NCBI GenBank assembly: GCA_016718385.1
Contig: JADKDK010000001.1
Location: 558,001-622,000, forward strand
Length of the DNA: 64,000 nt
From: Gammaproteobacteria bacterium
GTDB taxonomy: Bacteria > Pseudomonadota > Gammaproteobacteria > Pseudomonadales > UBA5518
Reading direction: 5' to 3'
In this document: positions 26,654-34,859 of the stretch, in pieces
Numbering within the stretch: the first letter of the stretch is position 1
Layout: every line of letters begins with the position of its first letter
Notes under the pieces: model-generated
The model's database searches: none
Told to the model about the DNA's origin: nothing
Seen by the model: only the letters and a program-made list of their open reading frames with translations
Made by a program: the position numbers and the translations under genes

Positions 26654-27781
26654 TCAGCAGCACAGCCGCTTGCCCGCCGCCGTCTCGAAGTACCATTCGC
26701 CGGTGTGGTTCGGCTTGATGCGAAATCCGCCCTCGTGCAGGCGGCGGTGATGCGCTGAACAGAGCAAAAGCGTGTTGTCGAGGCTCGTTTTCCCCCCATC
26801 GATCCAGTGCATCACGTGATGCGCCTCCAGCCAGCGCGTATGCGCGCAGCCGGGGTAACAGCAGTGCCGGTCGCGCGCGATGAGCGCGCGGCGCAAGGCT
26901 GGTTGCACGACGCGATGCTTGCGCCCGAGATCGAGCGGATTGCCCTTGTCGTCCTCGGTAACGACCACGACGCCTGCATCGCAGCACAGGCGCCGCACGC
27001 TCTCGATCGGCAGATCGCTGCGCGCCCCCTCAACCGGCTCGGCGCGCAGCGCCGCCTCGTCGACGTGCACCACGACCTGGTAGTGATCCGCGGGCGAGGC
27101 GGTCTTCGCCGAGTCACCGGCCAGGTACGCCCGCGCCATATCGACCAGTGCATCGGCCTGCCGCGCAGGGAATGACGCCTCGTCCTCCGCAGTCGACGCA
27201 TCACGTGATGCGTCCGCCTCCGCCATCGCGCGCTCCAGCGCGGCCATCACCAACGCGCCGGCTTCCTCGGTAAGCTCGATGGAGATCGTCATGCGCCCCG
27301 AGCCGTCCACCGAGCGACGCAGGAAACGCCCGCGATGGATCTCGTTCACGTCGCGCGTGGAAGCCGCGCGGTCGGCGTTGTGCATCTGCTGGCAACGCCG
27401 CTGCACCTGCTCGGCGGTGGCCTGCTGCGCGTACTCCAGCAACTGCGCCTCGTTGTGCGGCGTGGCCACGCGGCTCAGTGATCGCACCTTCGAATACGAC
27501 AATTCACCCGACGCGAACGCGCGCGAGATGCGCGGCAGATCGAACAACGCGGATGCGACGCGCACCTTCTCGCGCGCAGTGCCGACCACGATGCCGCACT
27601 TCATGTTCAGCCACTCGGCGCAGTTGTTGAACTGGTAGGGCCTCCACCCCTGGCGGATGTCGAACTCGCGCACCAGCTCGAGAAATGCGTACTCCGCGGC
27701 ATTGATGCGCTGCGCATGGGCGACCAGTTCCTCTTCGAGTTCGTCGAGCGAGCGGCGGGAAAGCTTGAACAGCGCGGTCAT
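26654..27781 (-). CDS. HNH endonuclease, DUF222/13E12 repeat family
   Basis: 375 residues with AAGGAG before the ATG. The N-terminal DUF222 region (helical, about 1-250, including WLNMKCGIVVGTAREKVRVA) is followed by a C-terminal HNH nuclease: Cys pair CCYPGC, then LEAHHVMHW and LCSAHHRRLHEGGF, which supply the metal and catalytic histidines. Members are often multicopy and mobile-like. A strong LexA box lies about 30 bases upstream, so expression is probably part of the SOS response. The biological target is unknown. Confidence 0.92.
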   Translation of the reverse strand: MTALFKLSRRSLDELEEELVAHAQRINAAEYAFLELVREFDIRQGWRPYQFNNCAEWLNMKCGIVVGTAREKVRVASALFDLPRISRAFASGELSYSKVRSLSRVATPHNEAQLLEYAQQATAEQVQRRCQQMHNADRAASTRDVNEIHRGRFLRRSVDGSGRMTISIELTEEAGALVMAALERAMAEADASRDASTAEDEASFPARQADALVDMARAYLAGDSAKTASPADHYQVVVHVDEAALRAEPVEGARSDLPIESVRRLCCDAGVVVVTEDDKGNPLDLGRKHRVVQPALRRALIARDRHCCYPGCAHTRWLEAHHVMHWIDGGKTSLDNTLLLCSAHHRRLHEGGFRIKPNHTGEWYFETAAGKRLCC

Positions 27782-27811
27782 CGGAAGCTCCTTTTCGCGG
27801 TGGCGCGATAA

Positions 27812-27827
27812 CTGTTTATACGTACAG
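27812..27827 (-). promoter_or_regulatory. LexA (SOS) box
   Basis: CTGT (27812-27815), 8 bases, ACAG (27824-27827): an exact match to the gamma/betaproteobacterial LexA core. The flanks extend it to 16 of 20 against the E. coli consensus by my count. The start codon of the HNH gene is about 31 bases away, and TATAAA- and TAGAAT-like -10 sequences on the minus strand overlap or adjoin it. Confidence 0.8.
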
Positions 27828-27898
27828 TATTCTATCCGCGCGTCGTCGGTGATTGAAGGAACTTGTTGTTACAAGCGGCGCGGGTGATATGCAGTCTT

Positions 27899-27990
27899 GT
27901 GGGTCGGCATTCATGCCGGCTGGTGCCTGCCAGGGTGGTGCTGTCGCCATGAATGGCGACCCACAGAATGGCGACCCACAGAATGGCGGC
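27899..27990. repeat. Inverted REP pair with a 15-bp tandem repeat
   Basis: A forward REP (27899-27920, GTGGGTCGGCATTC then ATGCCGGC) faces an inverted copy (27942-27964, stem TCGCCAT / ATGGCGA followed by CCCAC). The end of the inverted copy is tandemly repeated: AATGGCGACCCACAG at 27952-27966 and 27967-27981, with a partial third unit. It lies between the HNH gene and the 3' end of the epoxide hydrolase. Confidence 0.65.
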
Positions 27991-27998
27991 TGCCTGTC

Positions 27999-29189
27999 TC
28001 AGTGCCAGCGTCGGAAGAATGCGCGCATATCGTCGGCGATTCCCTGCGGATTCTCGGCGGGGGCGAAATGGCCTCCGCGCGGGAACAGCGTCCAGTGCTG
28101 CAGGTTGCAGCGCTCCTCGGCGAGCTGGCGCGGCATGAAGGCCAGTTCGCGCGGCGAGATGCCCATGGCGGTCGGCACCTCGATGCGCCCGAACGTGCGC
28201 GGTGCCGGCGGCGTCGCCGGGTTGAAGCACTCCTTGTAGATCCGCAGCGATGAGCCGATGGTGTTGGTCAGCCAGTACAGCGATGCGTTCGTGCACAGGA
28301 AGTCGCGGCCGTAGTGCGCCACCAGGTCGCCGTTGCAGTCGCTCCACGCGCGGCGCCGCTCCCACAGCCAGGCCGCCGTGCCCACCGGCGAATCGGCCAG
28401 CGCATAGGCCAGCGTCTGCGGATCGTACGCATGTACGCTGATGTGGCTCACCAGCGTGGATGCCGCCTCGTCACGGCGCGCCGGCATCCACGCCTCGTCC
28501 GGCGCGAACAGGTCGGGTGTGAAGTAGCGGCCATCCAGGCCCGGCAACACGGGCAGCGTGAGGTAGATGCCGGCCAGGTGGTCGGCGTGTGCAAGCGCCA
28601 TCTCGCCCGTCACCATCGCGCCCCAGTCGCCGCCGGCCGCGCCGAAGCGCTGGTAGCCCAGCACGTCGCACATGAGGCGCAGCCACAGCGTCGCGATGCG
28701 TTGCGGGTCCACACCGGTGGTCGCAAGCGGCGAGGAGAAGGCGAAGCCCGGAAGCGAGGGCACCACCACGTCGAAGGCGTCATCGGCGCGCCCGCCGAAC
28801 GCCTCGGGGTCCGCGAGCCGGTAAGCGACCTCCTGCCAGTCGTGGAAGGTCCATGGCCAGCCGTGCGTCAGGATCAGCGGGCGCGGATTCGGCCCGCGGC
28901 CCTTCAGGTGAACGAAATGGATCGGTATGCCGTCGATCGTCACGCGATAGTGGGGCAGCCGGTTCAGCTCGGCTTCCTGGGCGCGCCAGTCGAACGCCTC
29001 GGCCCAGTAGCTCACCATGTCCTCGAGCCAGCCGCGCTCGACGCCGTAGCCCCAGTCGCGGTTGCCGAAATCCTCGGCCCAGCGCGTGCTGCGCAGGCGC
29101 TGTTGCATGTCCGCCAGTGTGGCGTCGGGGATGTTGATCTCGAAGCGTTTCGGTTGCATGGATCTCTGCTCGGGGTTGTCGATCATCAT
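27999..29189 (-). CDS. Epoxide hydrolase (EHN-domain, microsomal type)
   Basis: 396 residues; a second start at 29159 (MQPKRF) is equally credible. The N-terminal EHN cap (FEINIPDATLADMQQRL, then WGYGVE) precedes the alpha/beta core: HGWPWTF gives the oxyanion hole, GGDWGAMV the nucleophilic Asp, and RGGHFAPAENP near the C-terminus the catalytic His. The enzyme opens epoxides to diols. It could detoxify epoxides made by the P450s in this window. No membrane anchor is obvious. It stands alone between REP repeats and the hipBA/hsdR remnant. Confidence 0.92.
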   Translation of the reverse strand: MMIDNPEQRSMQPKRFEINIPDATLADMQQRLRSTRWAEDFGNRDWGYGVERGWLEDMVSYWAEAFDWRAQEAELNRLPHYRVTIDGIPIHFVHLKGRGPNPRPLILTHGWPWTFHDWQEVAYRLADPEAFGGRADDAFDVVVPSLPGFAFSSPLATTGVDPQRIATLWLRLMCDVLGYQRFGAAGGDWGAMVTGEMALAHADHLAGIYLTLPVLPGLDGRYFTPDLFAPDEAWMPARRDEAASTLVSHISVHAYDPQTLAYALADSPVGTAAWLWERRRAWSDCNGDLVAHYGRDFLCTNASLYWLTNTIGSSLRIYKECFNPATPPAPRTFGRIEVPTAMGISPRELAFMPRQLAEERCNLQHWTLFPRGGHFAPAENPQGIADDMRAFFRRWH

Positions 29190-29274
29190 GTCGGAAATTT
29201 AGGGGAGCGCGGGTTAGTCGTCGAGTGCGCGGCTCTCGAGCGCCGTCTTGCTTCGCCCGTCGGCTGTCGCCACG

Positions 29275-29385
29275 TCAGATCTTCCCGGCCCGATCGAGCA
29301 GCGTGTGGGACACAAACATCCAATCGATGCCCTTGGCATAGCCGAGGATCCGGGCCTGTGCAGTTGTGTGCTCGCCCCGCTTCAT
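29275..29385 (-). pseudogene. Remnant of a type I restriction subunit R (hsdR) N-terminus
   Basis: A 36-residue frame whose ATG overlaps the hipA stop as ATGA. TTAQARILGYAKGIDWMFVS resembles the first residues of HsdR proteins of the form ARIL-YA--I-W-FVS. After that the sequence departs and stops. I infer that hipB, hipA and hsdR once formed an operon and that hsdR has been deleted. Short, so the assignment is from pattern memory only. Confidence 0.45.
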
Positions 29386-30689
29386 GAATACGGCTTCAGA
29401 TTCAGGGTGCGCTGGATCCTGTCGCGCACGGCATCGGGCACGCCGGCCTTCTCTGCAAACGATTGCCATTGCGATACCGTCGCCTGCACCTCGGCGACGA
29501 TTTTCGCGGCGCGCCCCCGCTTCATCGAAGCCGTCCTTGCGCAGGCGTTGAAGTCCTCCAGCGTGAAATTGTCGCGTTTTCCGTTCATCGTCATCTGATG
29601 GCTTGCCGTCCACGCACCCGCAGGATTGAAGCTGTAGGTCATATCGAAGGCCGGCGCCAGCGACCACTCGCCGGATTTGTTCATCAGGAAGGCGATGTTC
29701 TTCACGTGGTCATCCTGATTGCGGGCCACGATGTTGAATGCCATGCGCCGGAACAGTTGCTCGATGGAATGCATGGGCAACTGCAATTGCCGCATCACCA
29801 GCAAGGCCTGCTCGTAGCTGTAAGCGCCTGCCATGTTGAAATCGAAATGCGCCAGGGCGCAGAGCGATTGCATATGCAGTTTTTCACCGGCCGCAAGACG
29901 ATCGAAGCGGCGCGTCATGAAGTGCGAGCGGCCATTCTCCTCGAACAGCCGGCATTCACTGATGTCGATGCCACAGTCACGCGCCATCAGGTAATACGCA
30001 TACTCGATCCGCCCGTAGCCCTTCGGGTCTTCCAGTTCCTTGTCCTTGTTGCCACTGACACCGTCGAATTTCAGCAGCCAGTATTCGAATCCCTTGTCGG
30101 CCTTGACCTGGCCGGAACGCACTTCATTGGTTTGCGGGTTCCATGCGATGACCGCCTTCGCCCGCGCGCCTCCGGCGGACGTGCCCACGCGCAGGATATC
30201 CCGCAGTGCATCTTTTCGGCCTTCGGCGGCAAAAGACGCCTGCAGTTTGCTACGGTGGGTCAACACCTGCGATGCGAGCTCGACCAGTTGGCCGACCTCG
30301 ATGTGCGTTGTCTGCCTTGCCGTGGGGCCGATGGCGGGGGCGAATTCCAGCGCCCCCATGCCGCGTTCACCGGTATAGCAGAGCCGCTCGACCGCGTTGA
30401 AGGAACCCGGCTGCCGCCCCTGCGATGCCAGCCAGGCGTCGATCAGCGCGTTGCCGAACTTGTCGGGCAGCGAATCCGCCAGCAGGCCGGGCAGCCCGCG
30501 AAAGGTCGGGCGGGAAAGCTCGGGGAAGCGGTAAACGCGCCGGGACAGCGGCATCACGATCGGTGCGAGCTGAATGCCGCTCTGCGCGAATGCAGCATCG
30601 TATTCGAAGCTGGCGACGTCCTCCCCATCCTGCAGCGAGACCGCGCCGATGGTCTTCCCCCACAGCCTGACCTCGGCGAGCGTGCTCAC
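29382..30689 (-). CDS. hipA: HipA family serine/threonine kinase toxin
   Basis: 435 residues with the HipA N-terminal subdomain (GLPGLLADSLPDKFGNALI) and the kinase core: VGTSAGGARAKA (phosphate-binding region), WLLKFDG, NIVARNQDDHVKN (catalytic loop) and LAPAFDMTYS (metal-binding Asp). HipA-type toxins phosphorylate a translation factor (GltX in E. coli) and cause dormancy. Its ATG overlaps the hipB stop by 4 bases and its stop overlaps an hsdR-like remnant, so the transcript reads antitoxin, toxin, remnant. Confidence 0.93.
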   Translation of the reverse strand: MSTLAEVRLWGKTIGAVSLQDGEDVASFEYDAAFAQSGIQLAPIVMPLSRRVYRFPELSRPTFRGLPGLLADSLPDKFGNALIDAWLASQGRQPGSFNAVERLCYTGERGMGALEFAPAIGPTARQTTHIEVGQLVELASQVLTHRSKLQASFAAEGRKDALRDILRVGTSAGGARAKAVIAWNPQTNEVRSGQVKADKGFEYWLLKFDGVSGNKDKELEDPKGYGRIEYAYYLMARDCGIDISECRLFEENGRSHFMTRRFDRLAAGEKLHMQSLCALAHFDFNMAGAYSYEQALLVMRQLQLPMHSIEQLFRRMAFNIVARNQDDHVKNIAFLMNKSGEWSLAPAFDMTYSFNPAGAWTASHQMTMNGKRDNFTLEDFNACARTASMKRGRAAKIVAEVQATVSQWQSFAEKAGVPDAVRDRIQRTLNLKPYS

Positions 30690-31036
30690 GGCTCTTCATC
30701 CCAGCGCCAGGGTTTGCCGGTCGCCTGTGCGGCACGCCGCCCCGATGCCCGTTGCCGGACCTTGCCCTTGCGCTTCAACAAATCCATCGGGCTGGGCCCG
30801 GACTCGGGAATTACGCTGTCCAGCCCCGATGCGGCGTCCAGCACACGCAGCACACGCACCAGGGTGAGCAACTGTGATGTCTGCCCCGCCTCGATGCGCT
30901 CGAGGGTGCGCTTGGCGATACCCGCCTGTTCGGCCACGGCCGCCTGGGTCAGCTGTAATTCGACCCGGCGAGCGGCAATACGTGAGCCCAATTCGGCCAG
31001 CACGGCATCGTCTGTGAGCAAGCCGGTGATTCTCAT
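30686..31036 (-). CDS. hipB: HipB-like XRE antitoxin/repressor
   Basis: 116 residues. A helix-turn-helix of the Cro/C1 class is at about 16-70 (LGSRIAARRVELQLTQAAVA, then GIAKRTLERIEAG). The basic C-terminal tail (KRKGKVRQRASGRRA) is longer than in E. coli HipB and may bind HipA or DNA. It neutralises HipA and represses the operon through the two boxes immediately upstream. The first box is only 3 bases before the ATG and no Shine-Dalgarno is seen, so the message may be leaderless. Confidence 0.9.
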   Translation of the reverse strand: MRITGLLTDDAVLAELGSRIAARRVELQLTQAAVAEQAGIAKRTLERIEAGQTSQLLTLVRVLRVLDAASGLDSVIPESGPSPMDLLKRKGKVRQRASGRRAAQATGKPWRWDEEP

Positions 31037-31038
31037 AG

Positions 31039-31101
31039 TCGTTATATATTACGAATACACCCGCAAAATTGCTATTTATCGTTGTATATTGCGATATATC
31101 G
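31039..31101. promoter_or_regulatory. hipBA operator pair
   Basis: TCGTTATATATTACGA (31039-31054) and TCGTTGTATATTGCGA (31079-31094) match at 14 of 16 positions and are spaced 40 bases apart, about four helical turns. Each is an imperfect palindrome with TCG/CGA ends. A further CGATATATCG palindrome (31092-31101) overlaps the second. The layout fits cooperative HipB binding. Confidence 0.65.
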
Positions 31102-31270
31102 AAGCCTCAGTCGTCTTCGCGCCACTCAGTGGCACGCTTACCATGTACTTCGATGAGTCGCGCAGCCCATAAGGGCTACGGAGGGTGCTTCGAGGGGATT
31201 GCCGCTCCGCCGGCATCGGACGATGCAAATGCGCAGTCCGGCACTCGCTTCGGCTATCGGACTACGAGCG

Positions 31271-32854
31271 TCATCGTATGATCTCCGCCGCTTTCTCCGC
31301 AATCATCACCACCGGCATGGCGGTGTTCCCGCCGATCATGTGCGGGATCACCGAGGCATCCACCACGCGCAGCCCCTCGAGCCCGCGCACGCGCAGTTGC
31401 TCATCAACCACCGCGAGCGCGTCCTTCCCCATACGGCAGGTACCGACCGAGTGGTAATCGGCCTCGGCTTTTGCGCGGATGAAGGCGTCGAGCTCGGTGT
31501 CGCTCTGCACGCCGGGCCCCGGCTCCAGTTCCTCGCCGCGCAGCGCGTCGAAGGCCTTCTGCGCGAACACCTCGCGGGCGACGCGCACTGCTTCGCGTGC
31601 GAGGCGGCGGTCGGATTCGGCAGCGAGGTAGTTCTGGTCGATCAGCGGCGCATCCAGCGGGTTGGCCGAGGCGAGTCGCACGCTGCCGCGGCTCTCGGGG
31701 CGGATCACGTTGGTGTGCGCGGCGAAGCCGTGGTGCGGCGAGAGCTCGCGGCCGTTGTTGGCGTAGAGCGCCATCACCAGCAGCAGCTTTAGGTCGGGCT
31801 CGGCCAGCGCGGGATCGGATTTCACGAAGGCGCAGGCCTCCATGCCCGGATCGCCGAGCGGACCGCCGCCCGAGACGAGGTAGCGCGCGAGTGCCAGCGC
31901 GCCATGCCAGGGCTTGAAATACTTGAACAACGAGATGGGCCGAAGCGAGCGGTATTTCACGACCACCGCGAGGTGGTCCTGCAGTCCCTCGCCGACGCCG
32001 GGCAGTTCGTGCCGCACCGCGATGCCGTGCGCGCGCAGCGCATCGCCGGCGCCGATGCCCGAGAGCATCAGCAGTTGCGGCGAGTTGATCGCGCCGCCGC
32101 AGGCGAGCACCTCGCGTTGCGCATGCGCCTGTTCGACGCGTCCCTTGCGCAGGAATTCAACGCCGGTGGCACGCCCGCCTTCGAGCAGGATGCGCGTGGC
32201 GTGCGCGCCGGTCAGCACCGTGAGGTTCGTGCGGCGGCGCGCGGGTTTCAGGTAGGCGCGCGAGGCGCTGGAGCGCACGCCGCGTCCGATCGTGACGTCG
32301 ACCGGGCCGAAGCCCTCGCGCGTGGCGCCGTTGCTGTCGTCGTTGTACGGGAAGCCGGCCTGCTGGCCGGCCGCGACGAAGGCGCGCGCGAAGGGGTGCT
32401 TCACGCCCGGGCGCGAGACCTGGATCGGGCCCGAATCGCCGTGGAAGGGATCGTTCGCGCGATGGAAGTTCTCGGAGCGGCGGAAGTACGGGAGCACTTC
32501 GGCGAAGGACCAGCCCGTGTTTTGGGCGCCGATGCGGTCCCAGTCGCTGATGAAGCCGCGGTCGTAGACCATGCCGTTGATCGAGCTGCCGCCGCCGAGC
32601 ACCTTGCCGCGCGGCAGGTACAGCACGCGTTCGTCGAGCTGGCGCTGCGGCACCGAGACGTAGGGCCAGGCGTGCGCGCCCGAGAGCATGATCGGCAGCA
32701 GGCCGCCGGGGGCGCGGATCAGCGGGCTGCGGTCCGAGCCGCCCGCTTCGAGCAGCAGCACGCGCACGGACGGGTCTTCGCTGAGGCGCGCGGCCAGCAC
32801 GCAGCCCGCCGGGCCGGCACCGACGATCACGTAGTCGAAGCGCGTCGTGTCCAT
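31271..32854 (-). CDS. GMC family oxidoreductase (choline dehydrogenase-like)
   Basis: 527 residues. FAD loop VIVGAGPAGCVLAARLSED near 9-27, GMC signature GKVLGGGSSINGMVY (about 83-97), and a C-terminal HSVGTCRMG plus SVIPHMIGGNTAMP, carrying the catalytic His and Asn. Oxidises an alcohol to an aldehyde or ketone. Last gene of the minus-strand operon ferredoxin, P450, VOC, GMC, so it may oxidise the alcohol made by the P450. It begins 2 bases downstream of the VOC stop. Confidence 0.93.
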   Translation of the reverse strand: MDTTRFDYVIVGAGPAGCVLAARLSEDPSVRVLLLEAGGSDRSPLIRAPGGLLPIMLSGAHAWPYVSVPQRQLDERVLYLPRGKVLGGGSSINGMVYDRGFISDWDRIGAQNTGWSFAEVLPYFRRSENFHRANDPFHGDSGPIQVSRPGVKHPFARAFVAAGQQAGFPYNDDSNGATREGFGPVDVTIGRGVRSSASRAYLKPARRRTNLTVLTGAHATRILLEGGRATGVEFLRKGRVEQAHAQREVLACGGAINSPQLLMLSGIGAGDALRAHGIAVRHELPGVGEGLQDHLAVVVKYRSLRPISLFKYFKPWHGALALARYLVSGGGPLGDPGMEACAFVKSDPALAEPDLKLLLVMALYANNGRELSPHHGFAAHTNVIRPESRGSVRLASANPLDAPLIDQNYLAAESDRRLAREAVRVAREVFAQKAFDALRGEELEPGPGVQSDTELDAFIRAKAEADYHSVGTCRMGKDALAVVDEQLRVRGLEGLRVVDASVIPHMIGGNTAMPVVMIAEKAAEIIR

Positions 32855-32856
32855 CG

Positions 32857-33321
32857 TCAGCCGAACTGCACGAATTCGATCATCAGCGGGTCGCCGTCGC
32901 GCTCGAGGTAGCACCAGCTGAGCGGCGGCGCGGCGGGCGAGGCCGGGTAGCTGCCGGACCACACCGGGCGGTAGCCAATGGCGGCGGCCCTGGCGATCCA
33001 CGCCTGCAGGTCGTCGATGACGTAACGGATGTGCTGCACGCCCTCGCGCCCGGCCTCGAGGAAGTCCCCGTGCGGCGAGCGGCCGGAGCGCGGCGCCACG
33101 ATCTCGATCTCGAGCGTGCCACTGCGGCCGAAGGCGCAGGGCAGGTCCACCATCTCGCGCTCGCCGCGGTAGACGGATTCGAAGGGGCCGCTGTCGAGCA
33201 CCGTGAACGGGCCGAACAGCGGTTCGTACATCCGCAGCGCCGCCTCGAGATCGCGCACGACCAGGCAGATCTGGTCGGCCGCGGGCAGGCCCTCGAGCGG
33301 GGCGTGTCCCTGGAGGCTCAT
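32857..33321 (-). CDS. VOC (glyoxalase/bleomycin-resistance fold) protein
   Basis: 154 residues from ATG 33321, overlapping the P450 stop as ATGA; no upstream start is needed. DQICLVVRDLEAALRMYEPL opens the first beta-alpha-beta unit, and GVQHIRYVIDDLQAW and PLMIEFVQ complete the fold, with His and Glu positions suitable for one metal. It could be an isomerase, epimerase or dioxygenase-like enzyme. Function is unknown; placement suggests handling of the P450 product. Confidence 0.85.
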   Translation of the reverse strand: MSLQGHAPLEGLPAADQICLVVRDLEAALRMYEPLFGPFTVLDSGPFESVYRGEREMVDLPCAFGRSGTLEIEIVAPRSGRSPHGDFLEAGREGVQHIRYVIDDLQAWIARAAAIGYRPVWSGSYPASPAAPPLSWCYLERDGDPLMIEFVQFG

Positions 33322-34547
33322 GCCTTTGGTTTCCAGACCAGCGGCAGCTGGCTGAAACCGAGCGTCGGGCCGAGGTGGCCGCGGATCTGCGCATCGGTGG
33401 CGACGTCGAAGTCGGGGATGCGTCGCAGCCATTCCTGCAGCGCGATCGTGACCTCGGTCTTGGCCAGGTGCGAACCGACGCAGCGGTGCGGGCCGGCGCC
33501 GAAGGTCAGGTGGTTGTTGACCTCGCGATGCAGGTCGATCTCATCCGCGTGCTCGAACACTTTCTCGTCGCGGTTGGCCACGCTCACGGGCAGCACCACG
33601 CGGTCGTTCTCCTTCATCGTGATGCCGTGGTAGACCATGTCCTTCTTAACGCGACGGTAGATGTTCGGTACCGCGTGTATGCGCAGCAGCTCGTCCACGG
33701 CCACCGTGAGCTTCTCGCGATCGTCGATCATGCTCACGAGCTCGCGCCGTGCCTCGGCGTTGCGGGCGAGGTGACGCCAGATGAAAGTCATCGTGCTGGT
33801 CACGGTGTCCAGGCCGGCGACGAAGAGCAGGAAGCCGCAGTTGAGCACGTCCTGCTGCTCGAACGGTTGCCCGTTCTCGTCGCGGGCACTGATCAGCACG
33901 CTGCCGAGATCGTCGCCGAGCTGCGTGGAGCGCCACGCGAGATACTCTGCGATGACGTCATAGATCTGCTGGATGTTTTGCGCGCGCTCGGCCTCGTCGT
34001 TGCTGCGCATGAACACCTCGGCCAGCTTCACAAACTCTGTCAGCCGGTCCTCGGGCATGCCCATCAGGTACAGGAACATGCCCGTCGGCAGCAGCGAGGC
34101 GAAGTCGCGGCCGAACTCGCAACGGCCCTCGTCGACGAACGCCTCGAGCAGCGCGGTGGTGCGCCGGCGCAGTTCCGCCTGCATCTTCCCGACGGCCGCC
34201 GGCGTGAACAGCGGTGCGAGCAGCGAGCGGAATTTCTTGTGCTCGGGCGGATCCACGCCCTGCGGCTGCATCACCGGGTAGGGCTCGATCGGCGGGATCG
34301 GCGTCTGGAAGGTCGAGAACCGGGCGTCGTTGCGAAACGCCTCGCGCACGTCCTCGTAGTCGAGGAACACCCAGTGACCGCCGTTGTGGTGCGTGTAGAA
34401 GATGCGCGGCGCATCGCTCGCCAGCAGGTTGCCCCACTGCTCCAGCGGGTCGTTCACTCCCGGCGAGAACTGGTAGATGTCGAACTCGTGTATCAGTTCC
34501 AGCGGCACGTGATCCGGCGGGCCGGGAAAATAGCGGTGTGCGGTCAT
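33318..34547 (-). CDS. Cytochrome P450
   Basis: 409 residues, soluble bacterial length, no membrane anchor. I-helix LFVAGLDTVTST, K-helix ELLRIH (ExxR), and heme loop FGAGPHRCVGSHLA with the ligand Cys at 356. Early segments resemble CYP families acting on terpenes or steroids, but the substrate cannot be assigned. A [3Fe-4S]-type ferredoxin gene lies 31 bases upstream in the same operon and is the likely electron donor. Confidence 0.95.
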   Translation of the reverse strand: MTAHRYFPGPPDHVPLELIHEFDIYQFSPGVNDPLEQWGNLLASDAPRIFYTHHNGGHWVFLDYEDVREAFRNDARFSTFQTPIPPIEPYPVMQPQGVDPPEHKKFRSLLAPLFTPAAVGKMQAELRRRTTALLEAFVDEGRCEFGRDFASLLPTGMFLYLMGMPEDRLTEFVKLAEVFMRSNDEAERAQNIQQIYDVIAEYLAWRSTQLGDDLGSVLISARDENGQPFEQQDVLNCGFLLFVAGLDTVTSTMTFIWRHLARNAEARRELVSMIDDREKLTVAVDELLRIHAVPNIYRRVKKDMVYHGITMKENDRVVLPVSVANRDEKVFEHADEIDLHREVNNHLTFGAGPHRCVGSHLAKTEVTIALQEWLRRIPDFDVATDAQIRGHLGPTLGFSQLPLVWKPKA

Positions 34548-34578
34548 GGTCCGGTGCTCCCGGTGGACGGTAACGGTT

Positions 34579-34776
34579 TCAGTCGCTCACGATGATCAAT
34601 GCGCCCTCGGGGCAGTTCTTCACGGCCAGGCGTGCCTTCTGCTCGAGCTCGGGTGGCACGTCAGCCATCAGGATGACGCACTTGCCCTCGACCGCGTCGG
34701 TGGAGAAGACCTCCGGACAGCGGTCCTGGCAGCGGGCGTGGCCCTGGCATACATCGGGTATCACGTCGACTTTCAT
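34579..34776 (-). CDS. P450-associated ferredoxin, [3Fe-4S] type
   Basis: 65 residues from ATG 34776, with GGAG upstream. CQGHARC, then RCPEVF, and a late KNCPEGAL provide Cys/His positions of the small [3Fe-4S]/[4Fe-4S] ferredoxins that serve bacterial P450s; His in the first motif replaces the fourth cysteine of 4Fe clusters. Carries electrons from a ferredoxin reductase (candidate at 3884) to the P450 encoded next. Confidence 0.93.
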   Translation of the reverse strand: MKVDVIPDVCQGHARCQDRCPEVFSTDAVEGKCVILMADVPPELEQKARLAVKNCPEGALIIVSD

Positions 34777-34804
34777 GTGGTTTCTCCTCAATCGAAGTCC
34801 GGCC

Positions 34805-34859
34805 GTAGGTCCGCATTCATGCGGACATCCTGCACGTGTCCGGCTGAAGCCGGACCTAC
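34805..34859. repeat. Inverted REP pair; one arm supplies the stop codon of the PLP-enzyme gene
   Basis: GTAGGTCCGCATTC then ATGCGGACAT (34805-34828) faces TGTCCGGC-TGAA-GCCGGACCTAC (34837-34859). Stems are perfect. The TAG (complement of 34856-34858) of the upstream minus-strand gene is part of the second arm. Paired arms like this are the bacterial interspersed mosaic pattern. Confidence 0.72.

Noticed and set aside
27952..27990. CRISPR-like repeats
   Set aside because: Only two full 15-bp units with no spacers; they are a tandem expansion of a REP arm.
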